Source of the DNA: Tubulanus polymorphus
Taxonomy: Eukaryota; Nemertea; Palaeonemertea; Tubulaniformes; Tubulanidae
Assembly (NCBI RefSeq): GCF_964204645.1
Contig: NC_134030.1
Span: 11,408,278-11,468,277, forward strand
Reading direction: 5' to 3'
Length of the DNA stretch: 60,000 bases
A program made the position numbers and the translations under genes. Shown here piece by piece: positions 22,229 to 31,100 of this stretch. The notes under the pieces are model-generated. The model did not search any database. It saw only the letters and a list, made by a program, of their open reading frames with translations, and was not told the DNA's origin. Position 1 is the stretch's first letter; every line of letters begins with the position of its first letter.

Positions 22229-22305
22229 ACGTAGGTGAGGAGTGGAGTATGGTATTTGTTCGTCCGCTCTCCCACCCTAAAATTGATCAGAGGACAATCT
22301 CGGTC
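22229..22305. repeat. 77-bp segment shared with the gypsy LTR/leader junction
   Basis: GAACGTAGGTGAGGAGTGGA through CCCTAAAATTGATCAG matches 15075-15151 almost base for base. It spans the end of the 5' LTR and the start of the gypsy leader. It sits at the left (3') edge of the Penelope-like element. Confidence 0.75.
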
Positions 22306-22309
22306 AAAC

Positions 22310-23610
22310 GGGACCGAGCTACGACATAAAAAAACAACATTTTGAGTAATTTTAGAGAGACATAGGCCTATTGAATTTTCACATTTTATTAATTTAGTCT
22401 GTATTGGGAATCCCGAATGTGGCAATAAATTCAATTCAAAACAAATCAATAAATTCACTGGTTCGCGATTTAAATCATCAAAAATATTATAAAACACGTT
22501 TTCAAAGTCAACAAGGTAACTAAGTAATTTATTTTAGGTAATACTGTGAGACGGAAAAATTATGCGAGAATTATTAACATCAAATTGATGACCATTGGTA
22601 TCCCAAACATGGGTAGCCACAGCACTTTTTGATTGGGGTTTTTGATTAATTATATCTTTCTTATGCTCTTTTATACGAATGCTGAGGGAGCGACCAGTTT
22701 CACCTATATAGAATTTATCACAATCTAAGCAAGGGATTTTATAAACACCAGCATGGGTATTGGACAGAGTATTATTTTTGGATAAATGACTAGAGATTTT
22801 GTTATTATACTTGAATATGATATCAGTGTTAAGCGCATTGAGAGTGGGTTTCAATTTGTCTAAACACGGGACAAAAGGGACAACAATGCGAGACTTACGT
22901 TGAATAGAGTTATAATGAACACGGATAAAATTAGGTTTAAGGGATCTTTTAGCTTTACGTAGCGCAAGGTCTAAGACGTAATCTGGATAAGCTAATTTGT
23001 TAAGACAATTGCGTACATATAAAATTTCAGATTCAATAAATTCAGGGTTACAAATTCTAAGAGCCCAAAGAAACAACCCCTGGGCTACAGACAACTTGAT
23101 ATTAAAACTAGTGAAGGAAAAGAAATGCAAATATGAATTAGAGTGGGTGGGTTTCCGATAAATTGAAAAAAGGAGATGATCAAAACAATTGTGTATAAGA
23201 ACATCCAGGAAAGGAATCACATGATTGGATTCCCATTCAAATGTGAACTTTAGGCTAGGGTAACATGAATTTAAGAAAATAAGGGAAGGTTAAATTTATC
23301 AGAAACCAAACAAAGAACATCGTCAACATAACGAAACCAAGCTTTGGGAGGGATATCTGTATACAAAGGCAAAATTTCAGTTTCAACATGTTCCAAAAAT
23401 AAGTTAGCTAAGATAGGAGAGAGGGGATTCCCCATAGCAAATCCAAAAATCTGTTGAAGAAATTCCCTTTAAAATGAAAATACATATTTTGCAAACACAG
23501 TTCAAGTAAATCAATGAGACATTCAACAGAAATGGGAAAATCGAGGAGGAGGCCCGGTAGTTCCACAATGTATTTGCGTGATATTTTGAATTTATTGGCA
23601 GTTCATATTT
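22310..23610 (-). pseudogene. Penelope-like retroelement with GIY-YIG endonuclease
   Basis: Read on the - strand. Near 23398-23449 there is a reverse-transcriptase motif FAMGNPLSPILANLF, followed by the catalytic YVDDV at 23316-23330. A frameshift near 23260 leads into the 228-codon frame at 22534-23220, with PFLDVLIHN, IYRKPTHSNSYLHF and a C-terminal GIY-YIG-type domain (GVYKIPC...FYIGETGRSLSIRIKEH, about 22660-22755). Reverse transcriptase followed by GIY-YIG is the definition of endonuclease-bearing Penelope-like elements. An additional frameshift lies just before the FAMGN motif. The 5' part beyond about 23610 is absent, so the copy is truncated and inactive. The 3' non-coding part runs to about 22310. 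Confidence 0.88.
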
Positions 23611-23679
23611 AGCGCCATTCTCGCGAGATTATAAACAATCCGGAAATAAAATCCAAGCCCATCGCCAAACCCCTGTGCA

Positions 23680-23772
23680 TTGCTGATGACATTTTGAATC
23701 TGATAGTCTACTTTAGTAATGTTTGTAATTGATTGAACCATTTACACGGAGAGGTGTGGATCTGCACTTTTA
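23680..23772 (-). repeat. Fragment of the hAT-like MITE found at 36860-37534
   Basis: TGCTGATGACATTTTGA, GATTGAACCATTTAC and GAGGTGTGGATCTGCAC match, in inverted orientation and with substitutions, the interior of the MITE at 37206-37295. Its own termini are not present. Confidence 0.55.
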
Positions 23773-23984
23773 CCTATAAGCTGCCTTAAATTTTATAATT
23801 TTCAACACACCAACAAGGACCCAAGGTCAAAGCCCATATTCAAGTGACTGACATCCCGAACTATGGTGGAATGTTGGGGTTCAAGTAGAATGACCCCAAA
23901 TGCTGGGGCACAATAATAGTGTGAGATTGGTGCGGTTTCTGACATTTTTCATACTTTACTATCCTTTTTCTGACTATTTCCGGA

Positions 23985-24400
23985 TCGTTCCAGAATAAAA
24001 TAGAATTGATCGGATCTTTCCAGAAAGCTAATCGTGTAACGGCACGGAGGGGGGGTACCGCGGATTTCCGGAAAATCAGAATTATTTTTCCAGAAATTTC
24101 CGGATTGTTCCAGAATAAAATAGAATTGCTTATCCAGGAATTTCCGGGTCTCTCCAGAAAGCTGATCGCGTAACGGAACGATGGGGGGAGGGGGTACCGC
24201 GAAATTCCGGAAAATCAGAATTATTTTTCCAGAAATTTCCGGATCGTTCCAGAATAAACAAGAATTGCTCTTCCAGAAATTTCTGGATCTTTCCAGAAAG
24301 CTGATCGCGTAACGGCACGGAGGGGGGGGGGGTACCGCGGAATTCCGGAAAATCAGAATTATTTTTCCAGAACCGGATAGTTCCAGAATAAATGGGTCAC
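23985..24400. repeat. Left subterminal tandem repeats (about 130 bp, three copies)
   Basis: CCAGAATAAA recurs at about 23990, 24110, 24249 and 24382. Each unit contains TTCCGGAAAATCAGAATT, TTTTTCCAGAAATTTCCGG, CAGAAAGCTGATCGCGTAAC and a G-run before GGTACCGCG. The 155-codon - strand open frame through here is a by-product of the repeats. Confidence 0.8.
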
Positions 24401-24451
24401 CTGGATACCATAACAAAGTTTTACCGTTTTGTGTGAATATTAATTGATAAA

Positions 24452-25372
24452 ATGGCGTTTTATTTACGACTCTGGGAACTGTGTACTTTTTTGAAAGTAT
24501 CAGAGCTTTTTCCTAAATGTATGCCAAGTTGATAGAAGTATTTTTGTACATATCTTGGAGCTTCTGAGGACAACGATTTTGAGACGAATATAGTACATAT
24601 ATAATGGTAGGAAAAAGTAGTCGCTTCTCATCTGTTATGACATTCAAAAAAGTGAAATGTGCCGTGATCTTTATGGGGTCATTAGTCAACAATATCCGGA
24701 TTTACTTAGGATGGAAACTATTCATAAAGATATAATTTATGGGACAGTGTCATCCAGAAGAGATGGATTTAAACCAATCGTGCTAATGCCGCCGTTACAG
24801 ATGTGCTTGTTTTGCGAACGAAAAATATCTTTGAGAAATGAACCGTCTTTTCCAGATGTATTTACCAAGCCGGGGTACACATAGCGGCTTCGTTTTCTGG
24901 AGAATGTAGGCATTGTGTGAACAAGAAGCTTTCATATCACCCGCAATATTTCACAATAAATGGAATTAAGGACGAACGTTATTATTATGAAAATCCAAAC
25001 GAAACCTATTTTCTATCAACATCTCAAACCGTGTTTTCCATTGATTATCTTGAAAATGTTTCCGTCTCAATAAATCATTTCCGTGCCTCTTTCAAAGCGC
25101 TCGCAGACGCCTACAACGAAGAACACGAAAATTCGAACAAAACAAGACTGCACTGTTCATCAGTCTTTTCGCGTACTCCAACAAGTGATGGTCAAAATGA
25201 TTCGATAAATTGGTACCTGAATGAACTCAGACTCAAAGAAGCGTGGTTTTTGTACAGAATAACTAGGTAATCAAAACTGAACTACCCAAACCTGAAGAAG
25301 CCAATATCAAATTTCAAATACTTAAAGAATGGACACATCGATTTAGATGCAATTTGCAAACAAGCGTGGCCG
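24452..25372 (+). pseudogene. CxC5-like cysteine-cluster region of a KDZ transposon
   Basis: A possible first exon starts at ATG 24452 (MAFYLRLWELCTFLKVSELF) and stops at 24530. The main frame, 24657-24884, contains CLFCERKISLRNEPSFPDVF. A +/-1 shift near 24880 leads into a frame with GECRHCVNKK, a YYYENP block, a SQTVFSIDYLENV block and ALADAYNEEH...WFLYRI. One stop (25268-25270) interrupts this frame before it continues to 25372, where CCG|GTGAGT forms a good splice donor. Two CXXC pairs followed by the aromatic-rich segment and 'YN' helix match my recollection of the CxC5 cluster that accompanies KDZ transposases. This is a recognition by eye, not a search. Confidence 0.6.
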
Positions 25373-25489
25373 GTGAGTCTTTGAAAATCGTTCCACAATG
25401 TTGACAAGAAAGATATAGGCTACTGATCTCCTGCTACATTTCACATTGAGTCCATGTTAACATTACATATACTTATAAGAAACCCACAT

Positions 25490-26665
25490 AACAGAAACGA
25501 ACTAGGATTCTAACCATCTAAACCCTAACCTTAAAAACTATGGTACTCTCAAGCATAACCACCCACCAAAAAGAACCTAACCCTGTAAACTCTAACTCTC
25601 TAAACACTAAACCCTCTAATTTCTCTCTTAAACCTTATCCCTAAACCCCCCCATTAAAACCTAACCCTCTAAACACAAAACCCTTACCCCCTAAACCCTA
25701 ACCCTCTAAACCCTAACCCTCTGAACACTAGAACCCTCTTAAATCTAACTCTCTAAACCCTGAACCCTCTAAATTCTCTCTAATTCTGTGAACCCTGAAC
25801 CCTCTTAACACTAAACCCTAATCCTCTGAACCCTATAAACCCTAAACCCCTAAAACCTAACCCTCTAAAACCTAAACAATAAACCCTAACCCTCGAAAAC
25901 CTAACCCTCCGAACACTAAAACCCTCTAAATTCTAACTCTCTAAACCCTTAACCCTCTAATTTCTCTCTTACCCTCTAAACCCTAACCCTCTAAACACTA
26001 AACCCCCTAAACCCTAACCCTCTAAACCCTTACCCTCTAAACACTAAAACCTAACCCTCTAAACACTAAACCCTAGCCCTCTAAACACTAAAACCTAACC
26101 CTCTAAACACTAACCCTAACCCTCTAAAAACACTAAACCCTAACCCCCTAAACCCTAACCCTCTAAACCCTAACCCTCTAAACACTAAACCCTAACCCCT
26201 TAACCACTAAACCCTAACACCCTAAACCCTAACCCCTAAACCCTAACTCTCTAAAACCTAACTCCCTAACCTCGTAAACACTTACCCTCTAAACACTAAA
26301 CCCTGACCCCCTAAACAATAAACCCTAACCCCTTTAAAACTAACCCTCTAAACCCTAACTCGCTAAAACCTTACCCCCTAACCCCGTAAACACTTACCCT
26401 CTAAACACTAAACCCTGACCCCCTATACAATAAACCCTAACCCCTTTAAAACTAACCCTCTAAACACTAACCCTCTAAAACCCTCTAAAACCTAAACACT
26501 AAACCCCTTAGGCTAACCCTCTTAACCCAAACCCCTTTAAAACCTAAAACTCTAAAACCTAACCCTTTAAAAACTAAACCCTAACCCCGTAAACCCTTAG
26601 CCTATAAAACCTAACGCTCTGAGACCTAACCCCCAAACACCACTCCTCTAAACCCTAACCCCCTA
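25490..26665 (+). repeat. Degenerate telomere-like array (CCCTAA/CCCTAAA/CCCTCTAAA)
   Basis: About 1.2 kb of interleaved CCCTAA, CCCTAAA, ACCCTCTAAA and AACACTAAA words runs in one orientation (C-rich strand on +). Some longer blocks repeat, for example the CCCCCTA-ACAATAAACCCTAA type near 26305 and 26420. It is too irregular to be a functional telomere and sits in the presumed intron between the two cysteine-cluster exons of the transposon. Confidence 0.85.
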
Positions 26666-26838
26666 AAAATATCTTCAAATAAACCAATTGCCGTCTTGAT
26701 ATTCAAATGCTGATTGTTTCATAGGCCTAATGGGAAATGGTTCATGCTTTGTTTATATAGAATCGCAGACAATAACGCGATTATTTGCGATCTAATTTTA
26801 AAATAAGCTTAGCAGTTCTTAACTCGTTATATTAAAGG

Positions 26839-27062
26839 TAGGTTTATTTGAAGAAAAAGAACAAAAGTGGATTAAACATGTGTGCGAAACGAAGGGGTGT
26901 AGGGAGGGGTACGTCACTATCGATGGCAATGAAAAGCTTCATCGGGCAGTGTGTGCAGCGGATAATGAAGTACATTTTGACGATACAAACTCATCAATCA
27001 AAATCAGAACCATCATAACATGTCAGGATGACCCTTCTTATGGCGGGAAACACAAAGAATAG
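26839..27062 (+). pseudogene. CxC6-like cysteine-cluster exon of the KDZ transposon
   Basis: The open frame reads from about 26839 (after ATTAAAG) with VGLFEEKEQKWIKHVC, then ETKGCREGYVTIDGNEKLHR, AVCAADNE and CQDDPSYGGKH, to a TAG at 27060. The 'GC-EG-VT-DGNEK--R--C' pattern and a later Cys before a D-P are what I recall for the CxC6 cluster that follows CxC5 in KDZ transposons. It ends just before the expected final Cys/His, so the exon seems truncated or spliced onward. The upstream acceptor is ambiguous. Confidence 0.55.
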
Positions 27063-27300
27063 AATTTTCCGGAAAATTTTGGAATTATGTGTTTAAATTG
27101 TAACACCACAATTTTTGGAATGAAATTTCCAGAAATTTCAAGAAAAATCCGGAATTCATTTTGTGGAATTCGAAGTGGCCCCCCCCCCCTGCGATAATGA
27201 TATTTCTAGAATTTTCCAGAAATTTTGGAATTATTTTTTTAAATTGTAAGACCCCTCCTTAGATTTTTCCAGAAATTTCTAAATGATTCCGGAAATTGAG
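27063..27300. repeat. Right subterminal TTCCRGAA-rich region
   Basis: It contains TTTTCCGGAAAA, TTTCCAGAAATTT, TTTTCCAGAAATTT and ATTCCGGAAATT, the same words as in the left subterminal repeats, plus a C9 run near 27180. Shared words at both ends suggest transposase-binding sites. Confidence 0.6.
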
Positions 27301-27390
27301 GAAATGTCAGAAACCGCACCATTATGAATAGTGTTCGGTACATGGTCGATGTACTAAATAGGTCATTCGCATCAATACTTTGTCACGATT

Positions 27391-27545
27391 GATTTGCGGC
27401 ATGCGACAAAACCAAAATATTGAATTTGCCGCGGGCGACAAAAAAAAAATAATGAATTGTCGCGGGCGACAACACAAAAATAATAAATTGTCGCGGGTGA
27501 CAAAACCAAAATATTGAATTGTCGCGGGCGACAAAACCAAAATCA
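27391..27545. repeat. 31-bp minisatellite of perfect hairpins
   Basis: Five units about 31 bp apart each contain the palindrome TTGTCGCGGGCGACAA or a close variant (near 27394, 27425, 27457, 27488, 27519). An AT-rich spacer, mostly AACCAAAATATTGAA, separates them. The third and fifth hairpins are perfect (7-bp arms); others have one or two changes. Confidence 0.8.
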
Positions 27546-27880
27546 TTATTTTGTCGTGTTATCTTAGTTTTGTCGTTTTATCGTAATGTCGCCCTCATTT
27601 GCATATTCGTATTTTTTTACGCATGGCCCATATCAGCCACCATACCAAACCAACCCAAGACGGAGAAAACTTGGGCCGACATGTTTTTAAACCCAAACAA
27701 TAAACAAAAACTCACCACATTTAGTCCTGTAGTCGTTCAAAGGCAGCAGTAGTCAATCACACACGGCTTATCCAAAATGATAATCGGAGGATTTCCACAC
27801 TAAAAAGTGTATATCATTACTAACGTTTTAATAAGACGCCTACAAGCGATACTAACTACTCTGGGAAAACCCAGGCCTTG
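27546..27880. other. Upstream region of the DHRS4-like gene
   Basis: No gene was seen. It contains an octamer word, ATTTGCAT, near 27596, about 290 bp upstream of the TATA box. The boundary of any promoter cannot be drawn from sequence alone. Confidence 0.4.
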
Positions 27881-27888
27881 CACAGCGC

Positions 27889-27899
27889 GCTATATAAGC
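27889..27899 (+). promoter_or_regulatory. TATA box of the DHRS4-like gene
   Basis: GCTATATAAGC lies about 92 bp upstream of the ATG at 27983. Initiator-like sequences (TCAGTTC, TCATTCACTT) lie 35-50 bp downstream, so transcription probably starts around 27920-27935, leaving a 5' UTR of roughly 50-60 bases. Confidence 0.55.
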
Positions 27900-27982
27900 T
27901 TACATATTACTGGGATTCGAACCTTACTCAGTTCATTCACTTCATTTCGCTCAGGCAGTAGTGAAGGTGTAAACATCCGAAG

Positions 27983-28146
27983 ATGAGAGCCCTTGCAGCT
28001 GCCCTAGTAAATAATGGTATTACTGCCGCCGCTCTGCCTTCAATTCGAACAAGTATTGCACGAAGAATGATGAATAACGTAGCTTCTGAAATGAATAGAA
28101 AGAAGTTGGATGGGAAAGTTGCAGTTGTCACCGCTTCGACTGCTGG
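27983..28146 (+). CDS. DHRS4: DHRS4-like exon 1
   Basis: It starts at the first ATG after the TATA box (context CCGAAGATGA). It encodes the presequence-like N terminus and the first beta strand, ending ACT GCT GG before the donor GTGGGT. It ends in phase 2, splitting the glycine codon of the cofactor motif. Confidence 0.82.
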
Positions 28147-31100
28147 GTGGGTATAAATTAGGCCTAGATTTCTAATATTTTTCTGACAGGCACAGTAGTA
28201 GGCTACTACAGGGACTTGTTGACACAAAAGGATTTTGACCCCAATATTAGGTACTATATATAAAACGACAAGGGAGCCAACTCTCCGTCAGATGGTCGAT
28301 AGGTAGCCTATGTCACTTCAACAGTTCGTAATCTTTTTGAATGAAGGCTTAATAAAATTTCTTATCGAGAATTTTATCTCGTCCATTTGTACGTTGCTTC
28401 GACCATAAACAAAGACCAGTAAGAAAGCAACAAGCGAGATCTTGCAGTGATAGGAGGTTTTATTGTATCCTTCGGAATTTTAGGATAACATCTTAAAAGG
28501 ATTACGCGTGACGATGAATAGTCAGTAGCGAAGAGATTTTTATTGCAAATGAACTAAAACATGGCGGATTGGCTCAACTCCAGAACAGGTAAAAGTAGAT
28601 CTGCCCAGGCTGAGTACATAGCACGTATTCTTCCGCGAGCCAGGTAGCCGACCTGTTTTACTCGTCGACAATTCCGACGATTTAGAATTGCCCACCTATT
28701 ATACTCGTCGATAATTCCGACGATTTAGAATTGCCCACCTATTTTACTCGTCGACAATTCCGACGATTTAGAATTGCCAACCTATATTACTCGTAGACAA
28801 TTCCGACGATTTAGAATTGCCGACCTATTTTACTTGTCGACAATTCCGACGATTTTAAATTGCCGACCTATTTTACTCGTCGACAATTCCGACGATTTAG
28901 AATTGCCGACCTATTTTACTCGTCGACAATTCCGACGATTTAGAATTGCAATATCTTTTATATAATAATATCCCCTGATATAAAGTGGCTGGGATCGAGG
29001 GGCTGCGTGTTTGCGCGGATTACCCTGATATAAAGTGGCTGGGATCGAGGGGCTGTGTGTGTGCGTGGATTACCCTGATATAAAGTGGCTGGGATCGAGG
29101 GGCTGTGTGTGTGCGCGGATTACCCTGATATAATGTGGCTGGGATCGAGGGGCTGCGTGTGTGCGTGGATTACCCTGATATAATGTGGCTGGGATCGAGG
29201 GGCTGCGTGTGTGCGTGGATTACCCTGATATAATGTGGCTGGGATCGAGGGGCTGCGTGTGTGCGTGGATTACCCTGATATAATGTGGCTGGGATCGAGG
29301 GCTGTGTGTTTGCGTGGATTACCCTTGAATAAAGTGGCTGGGATCGAGGGGCTGCGTGTTTGCGTGGATTACCCTTGAATAAGGTGGCTGGGATTGAGGG
29401 GCTGTGTTTTTGCGTGGATTACCCCTGATATAAAGTGGCTGGGATCGAGGGGCTGTGTGTGTGCGCGGATTACCCTGATATAAAGTGGCTGGGATCGAGG
29501 GGTTGTGTGTTTGCGTGGATTACCCTTGAATAAGGTAGCTGGGATCGAGGGGCTGTGTGTTTGCGTGGATTACCCTTGAATAAGGTGGCTGGGATCGAGG
29601 GGCTGGGTGTTTGTGTGGATTACCCTGATATAAAATGGCTGGGATGAAGGACCGTGTGTAGATTACCCTTTATAGATACAAACTGCAATCGGCATCAAGT
29701 GGCCGTGTCGTTGCTTGAAAATTTATCTTCCCTTCAACAATTCTAAATCGTCGGAATTGTCTACGAGTAAAATAGGTCGGCAATTTAAAATCGTCGGAAT
29801 TGTCGACGAGTAAAATAGGTCGGCAATTCTAAATCGTCGGAATTGTCGACGAGTAAAATAGGTCGGCAATTCTAAATCGTCGGAATTGTCGACGAGTAAA
29901 AAAGGTCGGCAATTCTAAATCGTCGGAATTGTCGACGAGTAAAATAGGTCGGCAATTCTAAATCGTCGGAATTGTCGACGAGTAAAATAGGTCGGCAATT
30001 AGAAACCGAACCACTCACTTCATTAAAGAAAATCCTCCACGATGGAACTATATTGACCTATTCTGGAGTTGAACCGGCGGATTTAGGTTCCAATTTCCAG
30101 TTCTGACTATCGCCATTAAACGAGCAAATGAAGAGTAAGACGATATTCTGTATTCACGGACAGATTTATTTATAGGCATATGTGGACCTAGTGATCAAAT
30201 GGAAGTTTTGAAATTGGGGTCATTAGGACATCCCTGTACTGACATCTTCACTTGTAGGCCTAATGCCTATGACCTAATCAATACAAAATTTGAATATCTA
30301 GGATCGGTTTTGCCATTGCGAAGCGCCTTGGACAGGATGGAGCACGAGTTGTTATATGCAGTAGAAAGCAAGCTAATGTTGATGCTGCTCTTGAAGTCCT
30401 TAAGGCTGAACGTTTAGGCCTAGAAGTTATGGGTGTAACATGCCATGTTTCCCAGAAGGAAGATCGACAGAAACTATTAACAAAGGTATTCTTTAATGAG
30501 GAACTTCCGACAGAACTGTAGCAATCAAGGATTCCACTCATGGCGAGCAAGGATCCGGCAGGTTTGCTAGTAGTTACTCAGTCTTCCAGGTTCTCTTTCT
30601 TCTCAGTTGAATTTGAATAAGCTTTACCCTTGAATTAATCAATTATTGATAGATAGCCTATAGGCGACCAATCACTGAGTAGAAAAAAGAATTTAATGTA
30701 GGCCTATATTTGGTGGGTTTTGTGATAATGTTTGGATTCGGGGAAAATTCAGTTAAAAGTTCACCGACAATGATTTGAATTTGAATGTAAGACTGAGTGC
30801 TTGTCATGTCATCTTGTGGGATAGCTAGTGTTGTGAGATAGGGATTCCCTTTTCTGATGGATCTTGGGATCTCTACTACATATTAACTGAATATCCCTTT
30901 TAGCTTTTTATCTTGAACTTGGGACTTGAGACCCAGCGGGCTATTGTGTTCACTTTTCATCCATTCATGCATCCCTATAGACTGAATCCAGTTATTTTGG
31001 AAAGTTTTGAAGACGCTTTGATGGATTGTCTTGATATTGGATATATGCATATATCTAGCCTAGATATACAACTTGAGCCCAAACCGGCCTGATCAGAATC

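Larger units (their letters stand above)
23923..27326 (+). mobile_element. KDZ/Zisupton-type DNA transposon, 3.4 kb, 8-bp target duplication
   Basis: The near-perfect inverted repeat GGTGCGGTTTCTGACATTT lies at 23929-23947 and, inverted, at 27302-27320. The six outermost bases match only partly. AATAGTGT occurs immediately outside both ends, at 23915-23922 and 27327-27334. An 8-bp duplication fits Zisupton/KDZ or hAT elements. The coding exons inside look like the cysteine clusters that accompany KDZ transposases, which favours KDZ. No catalytic KDZ domain was found between the last exon and the right end, so this copy is probably non-autonomous. A degenerate telomere-like array fills the region between the exons. 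TTCCRGAA-rich repeats lie just inside both ends. Confidence 0.7.
28647..30000. mobile_element. 1.35-kb foldback element with tandem-repeat arms (in intron 1)
   Basis: Two arrays of the same 43-bp unit lie in opposite orientation, about 7 units at 28647-28951 and about 6 units at 29737-30000. They enclose 14 units of an unrelated 50-bp repeat. Long inverted repeats built of internal tandem repeats are the hallmark of foldback elements (FB in Drosophila, Galileo-like). Transcribed as part of the intron, the arms could form a roughly 260-bp duplex. No target duplication was identified and no coding frame is credible, so transposon origin is inferred from architecture. Confidence 0.7.

Noticed and set aside
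23949-24416. 155-codon - strand frame rich in repeated 'FWKNNSDFPE' units
   Set aside because: It is a translation of the 130-bp subterminal tandem repeat of a DNA transposon. Its openness follows from the repeat.
25490-26665. A chromosome end (true telomere)
   Set aside because: The words are irregular and mixed. The array is flanked by coding exons of one transposon on both sides, and unique sequence continues for more than 33 kb beyond.
28774-28965. 63-codon frame with repeated 'RRQFRRFRI' units
   Set aside because: It is produced by the 43-bp foldback repeat. Unit length is not a multiple of three and the frame is not conserved between units.
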